The notes below the pieces were generated by a model, which saw only the letters and a program-made list of their open reading frames with translations, did no database searches and was not told where the DNA came from. This document shows positions 23,713-31,659 of a DNA stretch of 64,000 bases, piece after piece. Source of the DNA: DASRDZ01 sp035569495 (GTDB taxonomy: Bacteria; Chloroflexota; Dormibacteria; Aeolococcales; Aeolococcaceae); contig DATMMX010000051.1 of NCBI GenBank assembly GCA_035569495.1, positions 88,360 to 152,359 on the forward strand, in the 5' to 3' direction. The translations under genes were made by a program, and so were the position numbers. Positions within the stretch are counted from its first letter, which is position 1. Each line of letters starts with the position of its first letter.

Positions 23713-25701
23713 CTACAGATGGATGCCGCGCATCAGCTGCGACAGAGCGTACGCCTCGACGCTCACCGGCGCCTTCTCCTTGGCGGCGCTGCCGTCGGCG
23801 TCGCGCGACCTGGCGCTGTCGGGAAGGATGGAGAACGCCGCGGTCATCAGCAGCTGCGACAGTCCGGGCGCCACCGCGTTGATCACCTCGCCGAACTTGC
23901 CCAGCCGTGTCGACACCTCGTGCGGGCGGGTCATCATCGCCTGCAGCACCATCTCGGCGGCCTCGTCGGGACTGATGGTGGGGAACGAGTCGTAGATCGA
24001 CGTCGGCGCGATCATCGGCGTGCGCACCAGCGGCATGTGGATCTCGGTGATGGCCACGCCGTCGGCGGCGACCTCGGGCTGGAAGCAGCGCGAGAACGCG
24101 TCCAGCGCCGCCTTGCTGGCGACGTAGGCGGCGAAGCGCGGCGGGTAGCTCTGCGCGCCGATGCTGGACACGTTGATGACGTGCCCGTCGCCGCGCTCGC
24201 GCATCCCCGGGACCACCGCCATGATGCAGGCGATGGCGCCGAAGTAGTTGAGCTTCATGGTCCGCTCGAAGTCGTGGAAGCGGTCGAGCGACTGCAGCAC
24301 GGCGCGGCGGATGGAGCGGCCCGCGTTGTTGACCAGCACGTCGACGCGGCCGTGGTCGGCGATCACCTTCTCCACCATCTCGCGGCAGTGCTCGGGCTCG
24401 GACAGGTCGGTGGGATAGACGTGCGCCACACCGCCCGCGCTGGCGATCTCCTGCTGCAGCGCCTCCAGCTTGTCGACGGTGCGGGCCACGCACACGGTGA
24501 TCGCCCCCGCCGCGGCGACGCGCAGCGCCACCGCGCGGCCGATGCCCGACGAGGCGCCCGTGATCAGGACAACCTTGTCAGAAAGGACGCGGCGCAGGTT
24601 GCGCGCGGTGGGCAGCTCGGGGTCGAGGTGGCGCTCCCAGAAGTCCCAGATCCGCCAGGCGTAATCGTGCAGCGGCGGCACCGCGATGCCGCTGCCCTGC
24701 AGCGCCTGGGTGGCGTTGGTGGCGTCGAACGACGCCGGGTAGTCCATGTAGCGCAGCGCGGTGTCGGGGATGCCGAACTTGTCGAGGAGCTGCTTCTTGA
24801 CGCGCTGGATGGCGGGCAGCTCGGCCACCACGTCGAGGGTGTTGCCGGGGATCAGCTTGGCCATGCGCCGGTCGAAGCGCAGCGCGAACTCGGGGGCGTG
24901 GGCGGCGCGGCAGAAGGTGTTCAGGGTGTCGCCGAGGCTCAGCGGCGCGGGGTCGACGAGGTGGAAGCACTCGCCGTCGCGTCCCGGCAGGTGGGCGATG
25001 TGGTCGAGGGCGCGGACCACGAAGTCGACCGGCACCAGGTTGAGCTCGCCACCCTCGGGCCCGGTGAAGGGCACCCACTGCGGGAAGGAGTCGCGCAGCT
25101 TCTGGATCAGCTTGAAGGCGTAGTAGGGACCGTCGATGCGGTCGGCCTCGCCGGTCTGCGAGGAGCCGATCACCATCCCCGGGCGGTAGACGCGGAAGGG
25201 CACGGTGGCGCTGTCGCGGACGATCTTCTCGGCCTGGTACTTGGTGCTGAAGTAGGCGTGGTCGAGCGGCTGGCCGACGTCGAACATGTCCTCGGTGAAG
25301 CGCCCGCGCCAGCGCCCGGCCACCGCGATCGAGCTGACGTGGTGCAGGCACTCGGCGCCGATGGCGTTGGCCACTTCGACGGTGTGCCGGGTGCCCTGGA
25401 CGTTGGCCCGCTCGGTCTCGGCGGGGTCGGCGAGCAGGTCGTAGATGGCGGCGAGGTGGAAGACCTGGGCGCCGCGCAGCGATTCGCGGTCCTCGGCGGA
25501 GATGCCCAGGCCCGGCTCGCCGATGTCGCCGGCCACGGCGCGCAGCCTGGTGCCCCCGGGGTCGACCTGGTCGCGCAGCGCGGCGAAGCGGTGCCGCGAC
25601 CCGGGCCGCACCAGCACGGCGATCTCGCCCTCGCGCCGCATCAGCAGGGGCAGCAGGTTGCGGCCGAGGAAGCCGGTCGCACCGGTGACGAAGTACTTCA
25701 C
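23713..25701 (-). CDS. Fused double short-chain dehydrogenase, fatty acyl-CoA reductase-like
   Basis: A 662-residue fusion of two Rossmann enzymes. Residues 1 to about 365 are an extended SDR (NAD site GATGFLGRN at 7-15, active-site YFSTK as YxxxK, FVTG start), as in the NAD-dependent epimerase/thioester-reductase type. Residues from about 375 are a classical SDR (GASSGIGRA, NNAGRS, YVASK). This order and length match the mycobacterial AcrA1-type multifunctional acyl-CoA reductases. It would reduce long acyl-CoA to aldehyde/alcohol or process beta-keto intermediates, in the cytoplasm. It is upstream of the oxygenase-like gene and divergent from the thiolase gene, which fits a lipid pathway. 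Confidence 0.88.
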   Translation of the reverse strand: MKYFVTGATGFLGRNLLPLLMRREGEIAVLVRPGSRHRFAALRDQVDPGGTRLRAVAGDIGEPGLGISAEDRESLRGAQVFHLAAIYDLLADPAETERANVQGTRHTVEVANAIGAECLHHVSSIAVAGRWRGRFTEDMFDVGQPLDHAYFSTKYQAEKIVRDSATVPFRVYRPGMVIGSSQTGEADRIDGPYYAFKLIQKLRDSFPQWVPFTGPEGGELNLVPVDFVVRALDHIAHLPGRDGECFHLVDPAPLSLGDTLNTFCRAAHAPEFALRFDRRMAKLIPGNTLDVVAELPAIQRVKKQLLDKFGIPDTALRYMDYPASFDATNATQALQGSGIAVPPLHDYAWRIWDFWERHLDPELPTARNLRRVLSDKVVLITGASSGIGRAVALRVAAAGAITVCVARTVDKLEALQQEIASAGGVAHVYPTDLSEPEHCREMVEKVIADHGRVDVLVNNAGRSIRRAVLQSLDRFHDFERTMKLNYFGAIACIMAVVPGMRERGDGHVINVSSIGAQSYPPRFAAYVASKAALDAFSRCFQPEVAADGVAITEIHMPLVRTPMIAPTSIYDSFPTISPDEAAEMVLQAMMTRPHEVSTRLGKFGEVINAVAPGLSQLLMTAAFSILPDSARSRDADGSAAKEKAPVSVEAYALSQLMRGIHL

Positions 25702-25836
25702 CCTCCGAGCCCTCCAGTGGGACAGAGCCGATCAAACCGCCAGCGCAGGCCCCGCAGGATAGACGTCCAGAGCGGGGCGAGGCACCCACCCGGCACCATA
25801 GGGGGGTTGTCGAGCCGCCATGAGGACCCGCCCACC

Positions 25837-27000
25837 ATGCCCGAAGCCGTCATCGTCGCCACCGGCCGATCCGCCATCGGCCGCGCCATGAAGGGATCCC
25901 TGGTCGAGGTCCGCCCCGACGACCTGGGCTCGCAGATCGTCAACGCCGTCCTCGACAAGCTGCCCGAGCTGCCCCGCGACCAGATCGACGACCTGATCTG
26001 CGGCTGCGGCCTGCCCGGCGGCGAGCAGGGCTTCAACATGGGCCGGGTCATCGCCATCCTCTCCCGGCTCGACGTCCCCGGCACCACCATCACCCGCTAC
26101 TGCTCGTCCTCGCTGCAGACCACGCGCATGGCCTTCCACGCCATCAAGGCGGGTGAGGGCGACGTCTTCCTGTCGGTCGGCGTGGAGACGGTGTCCCGCT
26201 TCGTCAACGGCGTTTCAGACAACCCTGTCAACTACAACCCGCGCCTGGTCCCCGGCAACGCCGAGGGCTACCCCGACATCTACATCGCCATGGGCCAGAC
26301 CGCCGAGAACGTCGCCGACCGCGAGGACATCTCGCGCGAGGAGATGGACCACTACGCGGTGAAGTCGCAGACCCTCGCCGTCGAGGCGCAGAACAACGGC
26401 TTCTTCGCGCGCGAGATCATCCCGGTGACCCTGCCCAACGGCTCGGTGTTCGCCAAGGACGACGGGCCCCGCCCCGGCACCACCTTCGAGGGACTGCAGG
26501 CGCTCAAGCCGGTCTTCCGCGAGGACGGCCGGGTCACCGCCGGCAACGCCTGCCCCCTCAACGACGGCGCCGCCGCAGTTGTGGTCATGAGTGACACCAA
26601 GGCCATGCAGCTGGGGCTGAAGCCGCTGGCGCGGATCATCTCCACCGGGCTGACCTCGCTGGAGCCGGAGCTGATGGGCCTCGGCCCCATCGGCGCCTCG
26701 CGCGACGCGCTGGCCAGGGCGGGCATGACCATCGACGACGTCGACGTGGTCGAGATCAACGAGGCCTTCGCCGCGCAGGTCATCCCCTCGGCGCGGGCGC
26801 TGGGCATCGACCCGTTCAGCGACAGGCTCAACCCGCACGGCGGCGCCATCGCCCTGGGCCACCCCTTCGGCATGACCGGCGCGCGCATCACCACCACCCT
26901 GCTCAACGACCTGCAGACGCTGGACAAGACCATCGGCCTGGAGACCATGTGCGTCGGCGGCGGCATGGGCATGGCGATGATCATCGAGCGGCTGAACTGA
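25837..27000 (+). CDS. Acetyl-CoA C-acetyltransferase (thiolase)
   Basis: A 387-residue thiolase. The nucleophile Cys89 sits in RYCSSSL, His342 in GGAIALGHPFG and the second Cys372 in MCVGGGMG; the INEAFAAQ block is present. Thiolases join or cleave acyl-CoA and acetyl-CoA; direction and chain length are not given by the motifs. The ATG at 25837 gives MPEAVIVATGRSAIG, a normal family start, with GAGGAC ahead of it. An open frame continues about 3 kb upstream but is antisense to the SDR fusion and is not coding. It is divergent from the SDR fusion, sharing a 135-base promoter region. Confidence 0.94.
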   Translation: MPEAVIVATGRSAIGRAMKGSLVEVRPDDLGSQIVNAVLDKLPELPRDQIDDLICGCGLPGGEQGFNMGRVIAILSRLDVPGTTITRYCSSSLQTTRMAFHAIKAGEGDVFLSVGVETVSRFVNGVSDNPVNYNPRLVPGNAEGYPDIYIAMGQTAENVADREDISREEMDHYAVKSQTLAVEAQNNGFFAREIIPVTLPNGSVFAKDDGPRPGTTFEGLQALKPVFREDGRVTAGNACPLNDGAAAVVVMSDTKAMQLGLKPLARIISTGLTSLEPELMGLGPIGASRDALARAGMTIDDVDVVEINEAFAAQVIPSARALGIDPFSDRLNPHGGAIALGHPFGMTGARITTTLLNDLQTLDKTIGLETMCVGGGMGMAMIIERLN

Positions 27001-27016
27001 GCGCCGCGGCGCGAAG

Positions 27017-27072
27017 CGGCGAGCTTCAGCTCGCCGAGAGGGGGGCACGCCGGGGGGAGATCTGCTCCCCCC
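27017..27072. repeat. Two tandem hairpins in convergent gap
   Basis: Between the thiolase stop and the rhodanese stop are two strong inverted repeats: a 9-bp stem at 27017-27036 (CGGCGAGCT ... AGCTCGCCG) and an 8-bp stem at 27052-27072 (GGGGGGAG-ATCTG-CTCCCCCC). A third follows at 27078. Neither has a T-run, but their position suggests a two-way transcript end. Confidence 0.55.
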
Positions 27073-27077
27073 ACCGG

Positions 27078-27103
27078 GGCGCGCGTCTCAGCGCGCCGAA
27101 AAA
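27078..27103. repeat. Hairpin element, copy 1
   Basis: A 7-bp stem GGCGCGC/GCGCGCC with loop GTCTCA at 27078-27097, then GAAAAA. On the minus strand the reading T-run, CGGCGCGCTGAGAC, GCGCGCC is 25/26 identical to 44127-44152. The stem includes the rhodanese stop codon. Confidence 0.6.
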
Positions 27104-27957
27104 TCGCCCCCACCCAGGGCAACGGGCCGCGCCGGGTCGGTGATCCACTCGCTCCACGAGCCCACGTAGAGCGCCGCGGGAATCCCGGCGGCGGCGAGGG
27201 CGAGCACCTCGTGCGCCCCGGTGACCCCTGAGCCGCAGTAGGCGCCCACGTCCACGCCGGGGACGGCGCCGAGCGCGGCGAAGTGCTCGCGCAGCGCCTG
27301 CGGGGGCAGGAAGGTGCCGCCGGCCGGGTCCATGGTGTCCGTCGTCGGCGCGCTGACCGCGCCGGGGATGTGGCCGGCGACGGGGTCGATGGGCTCCTGG
27401 TCGCCGCGGTAGCGCACCAGGGTGCGGGCGTCGAGGAGCACACCGCGCCGGGCCAGCGCGGCGGCCTGCGCGGCGTCGAGCATCGGCCGCCCGCCGGGGG
27501 TGGCGGTGAAGTCGCCGGGTGCGGGGTCGGGCTGCTCGGTGCTCAGCGCCCGGCCGGCCTCCACCCACGCGGCGATGCCGCCGTCGAGCACGCGCACCTC
27601 GGGGTGCCCGAAGAAGCCGAGCGTCCACCAGGCGCGGGCGGCGCCGACGTTGTCCCCCTGGTCGTAGGCGACCACCGTTCGGGAGGCGCTGACGCCGTGG
27701 CCGCGCATCGCCGCCTCGAAGGCAGCGCGATCAGGCAGCGGGTGGCGCCCGCGGGCGCCGGGCGGACCGGCGAGCTCGGCGTCGAGGTCGACGAAGACGG
27801 CGCCGGGGATGTGCCCCTCGCGGTAGGCCGGCAGGCCGTTGCCGGGGGGCAGCCCGACCGTCCACCGCACATCGAGCAGCACCGGCGGCTCCGCGCCGCC
27901 AAGGGCGCGAGACAGCTCGTCCGCGGTGATCAGGGGAGAGGTTTCGGAGGCGGTCAT
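27088..27957 (-). CDS. Thiosulfate/3-mercaptopyruvate sulfurtransferase (tandem rhodanese)
   Basis: A 289-residue two-domain rhodanese. The inactive N-terminal domain has LLDVRWTV...YREGHIPGAVFVDLD, and the catalytic C-terminal domain has VLLDARTLVRYRG and GHIPGAVSAPTTD. The active-site loop GAYCGSGVTG holds Cys241, which carries the persulfide. Loop residues CGSGVT fit the mercaptopyruvate-type subclass better than CRKGVT of thiosulfate rhodaneses. It acts in the cytoplasm. It converges with the thiolase gene, with hairpins in between; the stop codon lies within a hairpin stem. It might serve sulfur metabolism with the sat operon 5 kb away, but nothing links them directly. Confidence 0.93.
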   Translation of the reverse strand: MTASETSPLITADELSRALGGAEPPVLLDVRWTVGLPPGNGLPAYREGHIPGAVFVDLDAELAGPPGARGRHPLPDRAAFEAAMRGHGVSASRTVVAYDQGDNVGAARAWWTLGFFGHPEVRVLDGGIAAWVEAGRALSTEQPDPAPGDFTATPGGRPMLDAAQAAALARRGVLLDARTLVRYRGDQEPIDPVAGHIPGAVSAPTTDTMDPAGGTFLPPQALREHFAALGAVPGVDVGAYCGSGVTGAHEVLALAAAGIPAALYVGSWSEWITDPARPVALGGGDFSAR

Positions 27958-28101
27958 GGGAGGGTTGCCACGCTCGGCGTCATGCTCGCGAGCGTGGGGT
28001 GTGCAACAGTAACCCTGCTCGGACCGTCCGCGTTCGAGGTGTGTGCGCCGGCAACGGTGATGCGCGCCTGCCCCATGGAACCACTGGTACGTTCAAGCCG
28101 A

Positions 28102-29358
28102 ATGCCCCACTCCAACCGCCTCCGCCGTCCCCTGACCGCCCTCATCATGGTCATGGGCGGCTCGCTGCTCCTGGTGGCGTGCTCGCCGACCACCAACACC
28201 ACAACGCCGGTCGGCAGCGGGGGCACAGCCGCCGCCACCACCGCGGCGACCCCGGCGCCGCCGCCCAGCGTCAGCGTCGTCCCCGCCGACGGCGCCAAGG
28301 GCGTCTCCCTCGACACCGCCGTCAAGGTGAGCGCGGACAGCGGGTCCATCGACTCGGTGGTGGTGCATCCCAGCGGCGACAGCGTCTCCTTCCTCACCGG
28401 CGCGCTCGGCGACAGCTCGCGGAGCTGGACGTCCACCGCCCCGCTCTCGCCGGGCACCGACTACGTGGTCGAGGTCACCGCGCACAGCCAGGGCGGCGCG
28501 CAGACCACCGCCCGCACCGGCTTCGCCACCACGACCCCCAAGCGGCTGACCACCTCGAGCCAGCCGCAGGACGGCGACACTGTCGGCGTGGCCATGCCGA
28601 TCTCGCTGCACTTCAACGCCCCGGTGGCCTCCGACCGGCAGGCCAACCTGGTGTCCCACCTCAAGGTGACCACCAGCCCGCCGGTGCAGGGCGCCTGGCA
28701 CTGGTTCGCCCCCGACGAGGTGCACTTCCGCCCCAGCGACTTCTGGACGACCGGCACCAAGGTCACCCTCGAAGCCGACCTGCTCGGCGTCAACGCCGGC
28801 AACGACGTCTACGGCCTGGGCAACTGGACGATGACCTTCACCATCGGCGCCAAGCACGTCAGCACCATCGACGCGGCGGCGCACCAGATGGTGGTCACCG
28901 AGAACGACAAGACGCTCTACACCTGGCCGGTGAGCACCGGGCGGCCCAAGAACCCGACCCTGGAAGGCACGCTCTTCGTGCAGTACAAGCAGCAGGACGT
29001 GCTCATGGACTCGCAGTCCATCGGCATCCCGCGCAACTCGCCGGACGGCTACTACGAGCACGTCTTCTGGGACACCGCGGTGTCGACCGACGGCTTCTTC
29101 ATCCACTCCGCCCCGTGGTCGGAGTGGGCGCAGGGGAGCACCAACGTCTCGCACGGCTGCGTCAACCTGAGCCCGGACCGGGCGCAGACCTTCTTCAACT
29201 TCAGCCAGAAGGGCGACCTCGTCTACATCAAGAACACCGGCCGTCCCGCCGACGCCTCGGACGGCGAGGCCGACTGGAACATCCCCTTCGACCAGTTCGC
29301 CAACAGCGGCGGCGCCAGCACCCCGGCGGCGAGCCCGGGGCAGCCCGGCGGGCTCTAG
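28102..29358 (+). CDS. L,D-transpeptidase lipoprotein (Ig-like plus YkuD domains)
   Basis: A 418-residue lipoprotein. The signal peptide ends in a lipobox LVAC near residue 25. A Thr/Ala/Pro linker precedes two Ig-like domains (PADGAKGVSLDTAVKV, QPQDGDTVGVAMPISLHF). The YkuD catalytic domain starts near residue 250 (STIDAAAHQMVVTENDKTLY); the catalytic motif SHGCVNL has His351 and Cys353. This layout is that of actinobacterial Ldt enzymes, which form 3-3 peptidoglycan cross-links outside the membrane. I used the ATG at 28102 because it gives a proper signal peptide; an ATG 30 bases earlier would extend it. It supports a monoderm envelope. Confidence 0.93.
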   Translation: MPHSNRLRRPLTALIMVMGGSLLLVACSPTTNTTTPVGSGGTAAATTAATPAPPPSVSVVPADGAKGVSLDTAVKVSADSGSIDSVVVHPSGDSVSFLTGALGDSSRSWTSTAPLSPGTDYVVEVTAHSQGGAQTTARTGFATTTPKRLTTSSQPQDGDTVGVAMPISLHFNAPVASDRQANLVSHLKVTTSPPVQGAWHWFAPDEVHFRPSDFWTTGTKVTLEADLLGVNAGNDVYGLGNWTMTFTIGAKHVSTIDAAAHQMVVTENDKTLYTWPVSTGRPKNPTLEGTLFVQYKQQDVLMDSQSIGIPRNSPDGYYEHVFWDTAVSTDGFFIHSAPWSEWAQGSTNVSHGCVNLSPDRAQTFFNFSQKGDLVYIKNTGRPADASDGEADWNIPFDQFANSGGASTPAASPGQPGGL

Positions 29359-29386
29359 GCCGGCACTTCGGCCGGGGCGGGGGCGG

Positions 29387-31546
29387 TCAGGGGACGGCGA
29401 TCACGCCGGCCAGCATGGTCATCACCGCCGGGGACGTCCAGTACGAGCCGTGCCCGCCCGGGCCGACGTTGCGGTCCTCCCAGCCGGTGACCTCACCGTC
29501 AGGCGTGACGCCCTCGGGCATCCCCTGGTCGGGCTCGTCGGAGAAGACGGTGCGGCCGACCAGGTCGTCGTCGGCGCCGAAGTTGGTCCACGGGCCATCG
29601 AGCGAGTGGATGAACTCGTCGGGGCGGCCGGCCAGGTCGCACACCCAGGAGAACTGCAGCGGCAGGCGCTGCGCGTAGACGTGTCGCAGCGGGCTGCCCA
29701 TGGTGACCAGGGTCACGGTGCCGCCCGGGATGCGCAGCTTGCCCGGCTGCTGGGCGAGCAGTGCGGTGGCCAGGACGGTGCCCTGGCTGTGCGACACGAT
29801 CAGGCACCGGTCGTGGCCGCCGGCCATGTCGATGTGCGCCAGCAGGGCGGCGATGCGGCCGAGGATGCGCTGGCGCGGGACGATGTTGCGCAGCCGGGCC
29901 AGCTCCGCGCGCCGGGCGGCGCGGGTTCCGGGGCGCGCCTGGCGAGACGGGGCGCGACCGGGTTGGCGGAGGTAGGTGGCGATGTCGTAGGCCAGGTCGA
30001 GCGGGACGCGCACGCCGTCGCCGATGTTGCCCTGGTTGCGCAGCGTGCCGGTGCCGAGCTTGAGCGTCCGCGCCGCGGCGAGCAGGCCGCCGATGACCCA
30101 TCCCGACGCGGCGGCGACCACGGCGGCCACCCCGCCCAGGCCGCCGGGACCGCCCCGCTGCCAGACCAGCACGGTGTCGCCGCCGGGCACGTAGCTGAGC
30201 AGGACCAGCGCCGCCGCCGGTGCCAGGGCGGCGCTGACCGCCCAGGGTGCGACGCGGAGCATCCGCCGCTGCAGCATGGTGCGGGTGACCTGCATCCCGG
30301 TCCGCAGACGGTCGCGGAGCGCGGTGGCCACCACGAAGAGCGCCGTGCCGGCCACCATCAGCACGGCCAGCCCGGCCACGTAGATCATCGGGATGACCGC
30401 GGTCTGGAACAGGGCGACGCCCCAGTCGTAGGTGTTCTGCACCGTGCCGGGGCAGGTGGCGGGCTGCCATGAGGTCAGCGAGGGCAGGCACCACGGCGGG
30501 CCGCCGGTGAAGCGGTGCTGTGAGGCGAGCTTCTGCACCGCCGCGCCGGCGGCCGCATAGACCAGGGCGGCGACCAGGGCGAGGCCGAAGGGTCCGAACA
30601 TGCTCAGCGAGGCCGTGCCGATGCGGCGCCATCCCGCCTCGGGCGCGTTGCGCCGCAGGCGCTGCACGACGACCACGGCGATGGTGACCAGCGCCAGGAG
30701 GGCGATCAGCATCCAGGCGATGCGCAGCGGGTAGACGGCGAGCAGCAGGATGGCGTCGAGCATGCCCTTGTCGGCGACGTTGCCATCGGCGCTGCTGCGC
30801 CACGCCGCCAGGGCGATGGCGGCGGCCACCAGGGGGACGCCGAACGCGGCCACACCAGGCCGGCGCCGGGCGTACCAGCGCATGCCCAGGCACAGGGCGA
30901 TCACCAGCAGCAGCGAGAGCACGGCCAGGCCGACCAGCTCGGGCCGGGTGCGCGACCCGTTGGTGAGCATCGCGTAGTCGGTGGCGCCGATCAGCGCGAT
31001 GTGCACGGCGACGATGGAGACCACGGGGACGGCGAGCAGCCACTCGATGACCGCCAGCAGGATGCCGCCGAGCCGGAAGCCGCGCGGCACCGTGTGCTCG
31101 TCGACGGCGGCGCCGCCGGCGGGGTCGGCGCGGAGTGCGCCGCCACCGCGCAGCGCGGCGCGGCCGATGGTGGTGGCCTGCTGCAGCATGCCGACGGTGG
31201 CCAGCAGCGCCGAACGGGTGGCGCCGGGGAAGCGGCTGAGGTCGGCCCACCACGCCTCGTAGACGTCGGCGACGGGGACGCCGTCGGGGGTGAAGAGGGT
31301 GTGCCGCGTCACCGACTGCGACGGCTCGGGGTCCTCGCCGCACCAGGAACGGTCCGGGGCGTACTCCTCCTCGACGCACTGCGCGTAGCCGAAGCGGCTG
31401 CGCCCGTGGTGGAGCAGGCCGCTGGTCAGCGCCTCGCTGGCGCTTCCGGACGGGTTGTCACCGACGCCGGCGATGACCACCACCGCGGTGCGCGGCGGGC
31501 GGGCGCCGTCGCCGCTGTTCGCGTTCGCCTCGATCGCTCCCGCCAT
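29387..31546 (-). CDS. Polytopic membrane protein with serine-hydrolase (GxSxG) domain
   Basis: A 719-residue protein. Residues 1-110 are soluble and start with a strand VVVIAGVGDNPSG. Six or more membrane helices lie between about 160 and 500, including LLAVIEWLLAVPVVSIVAVH. The C-terminal part is a cytoplasmic alpha/beta-hydrolase-like domain with elbow CLIVSHSQGT (Ser near 587) and VTMGSPLRHVY, a pattern of lipase-like proteins. The order (helices, then lipase domain) is unlike standard secreted lipases. The start is the ATG at 31546, with AGAGGG ahead. The Asp/His of the triad were not located with certainty. Function unknown. Confidence 0.85.
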   Translation of the reverse strand: MAGAIEANANSGDGARPPRTAVVVIAGVGDNPSGSASEALTSGLLHHGRSRFGYAQCVEEEYAPDRSWCGEDPEPSQSVTRHTLFTPDGVPVADVYEAWWADLSRFPGATRSALLATVGMLQQATTIGRAALRGGGALRADPAGGAAVDEHTVPRGFRLGGILLAVIEWLLAVPVVSIVAVHIALIGATDYAMLTNGSRTRPELVGLAVLSLLLVIALCLGMRWYARRRPGVAAFGVPLVAAAIALAAWRSSADGNVADKGMLDAILLLAVYPLRIAWMLIALLALVTIAVVVVQRLRRNAPEAGWRRIGTASLSMFGPFGLALVAALVYAAAGAAVQKLASQHRFTGGPPWCLPSLTSWQPATCPGTVQNTYDWGVALFQTAVIPMIYVAGLAVLMVAGTALFVVATALRDRLRTGMQVTRTMLQRRMLRVAPWAVSAALAPAAALVLLSYVPGGDTVLVWQRGGPGGLGGVAAVVAAASGWVIGGLLAAARTLKLGTGTLRNQGNIGDGVRVPLDLAYDIATYLRQPGRAPSRQARPGTRAARRAELARLRNIVPRQRILGRIAALLAHIDMAGGHDRCLIVSHSQGTVLATALLAQQPGKLRIPGGTVTLVTMGSPLRHVYAQRLPLQFSWVCDLAGRPDEFIHSLDGPWTNFGADDDLVGRTVFSDEPDQGMPEGVTPDGEVTGWEDRNVGPGGHGSYWTSPAVMTMLAGVIAVP

Positions 31547-31659
31547 TGGTGCGCCCTCTGTTTGCCGTTCCGCTCCTGCCGCGGTGCCCGCATGCTGCGC
31601 CTGTGCAGCGCCGGCGTCAATGGGTTGCTGACTGATCGGTCGGTCAGGTCCTGGACAGG

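Noticed and set aside
22663..25836. Open frame of over 1,000 codons running into the thiolase gene on the plus strand
   Set aside because: It is antisense to the iclR end, oxygenase-like and SDR genes; the third-position GC bias of those genes keeps the opposite frame open. Its translation is Arg/His/Ala-rich with no domain until the true thiolase start.
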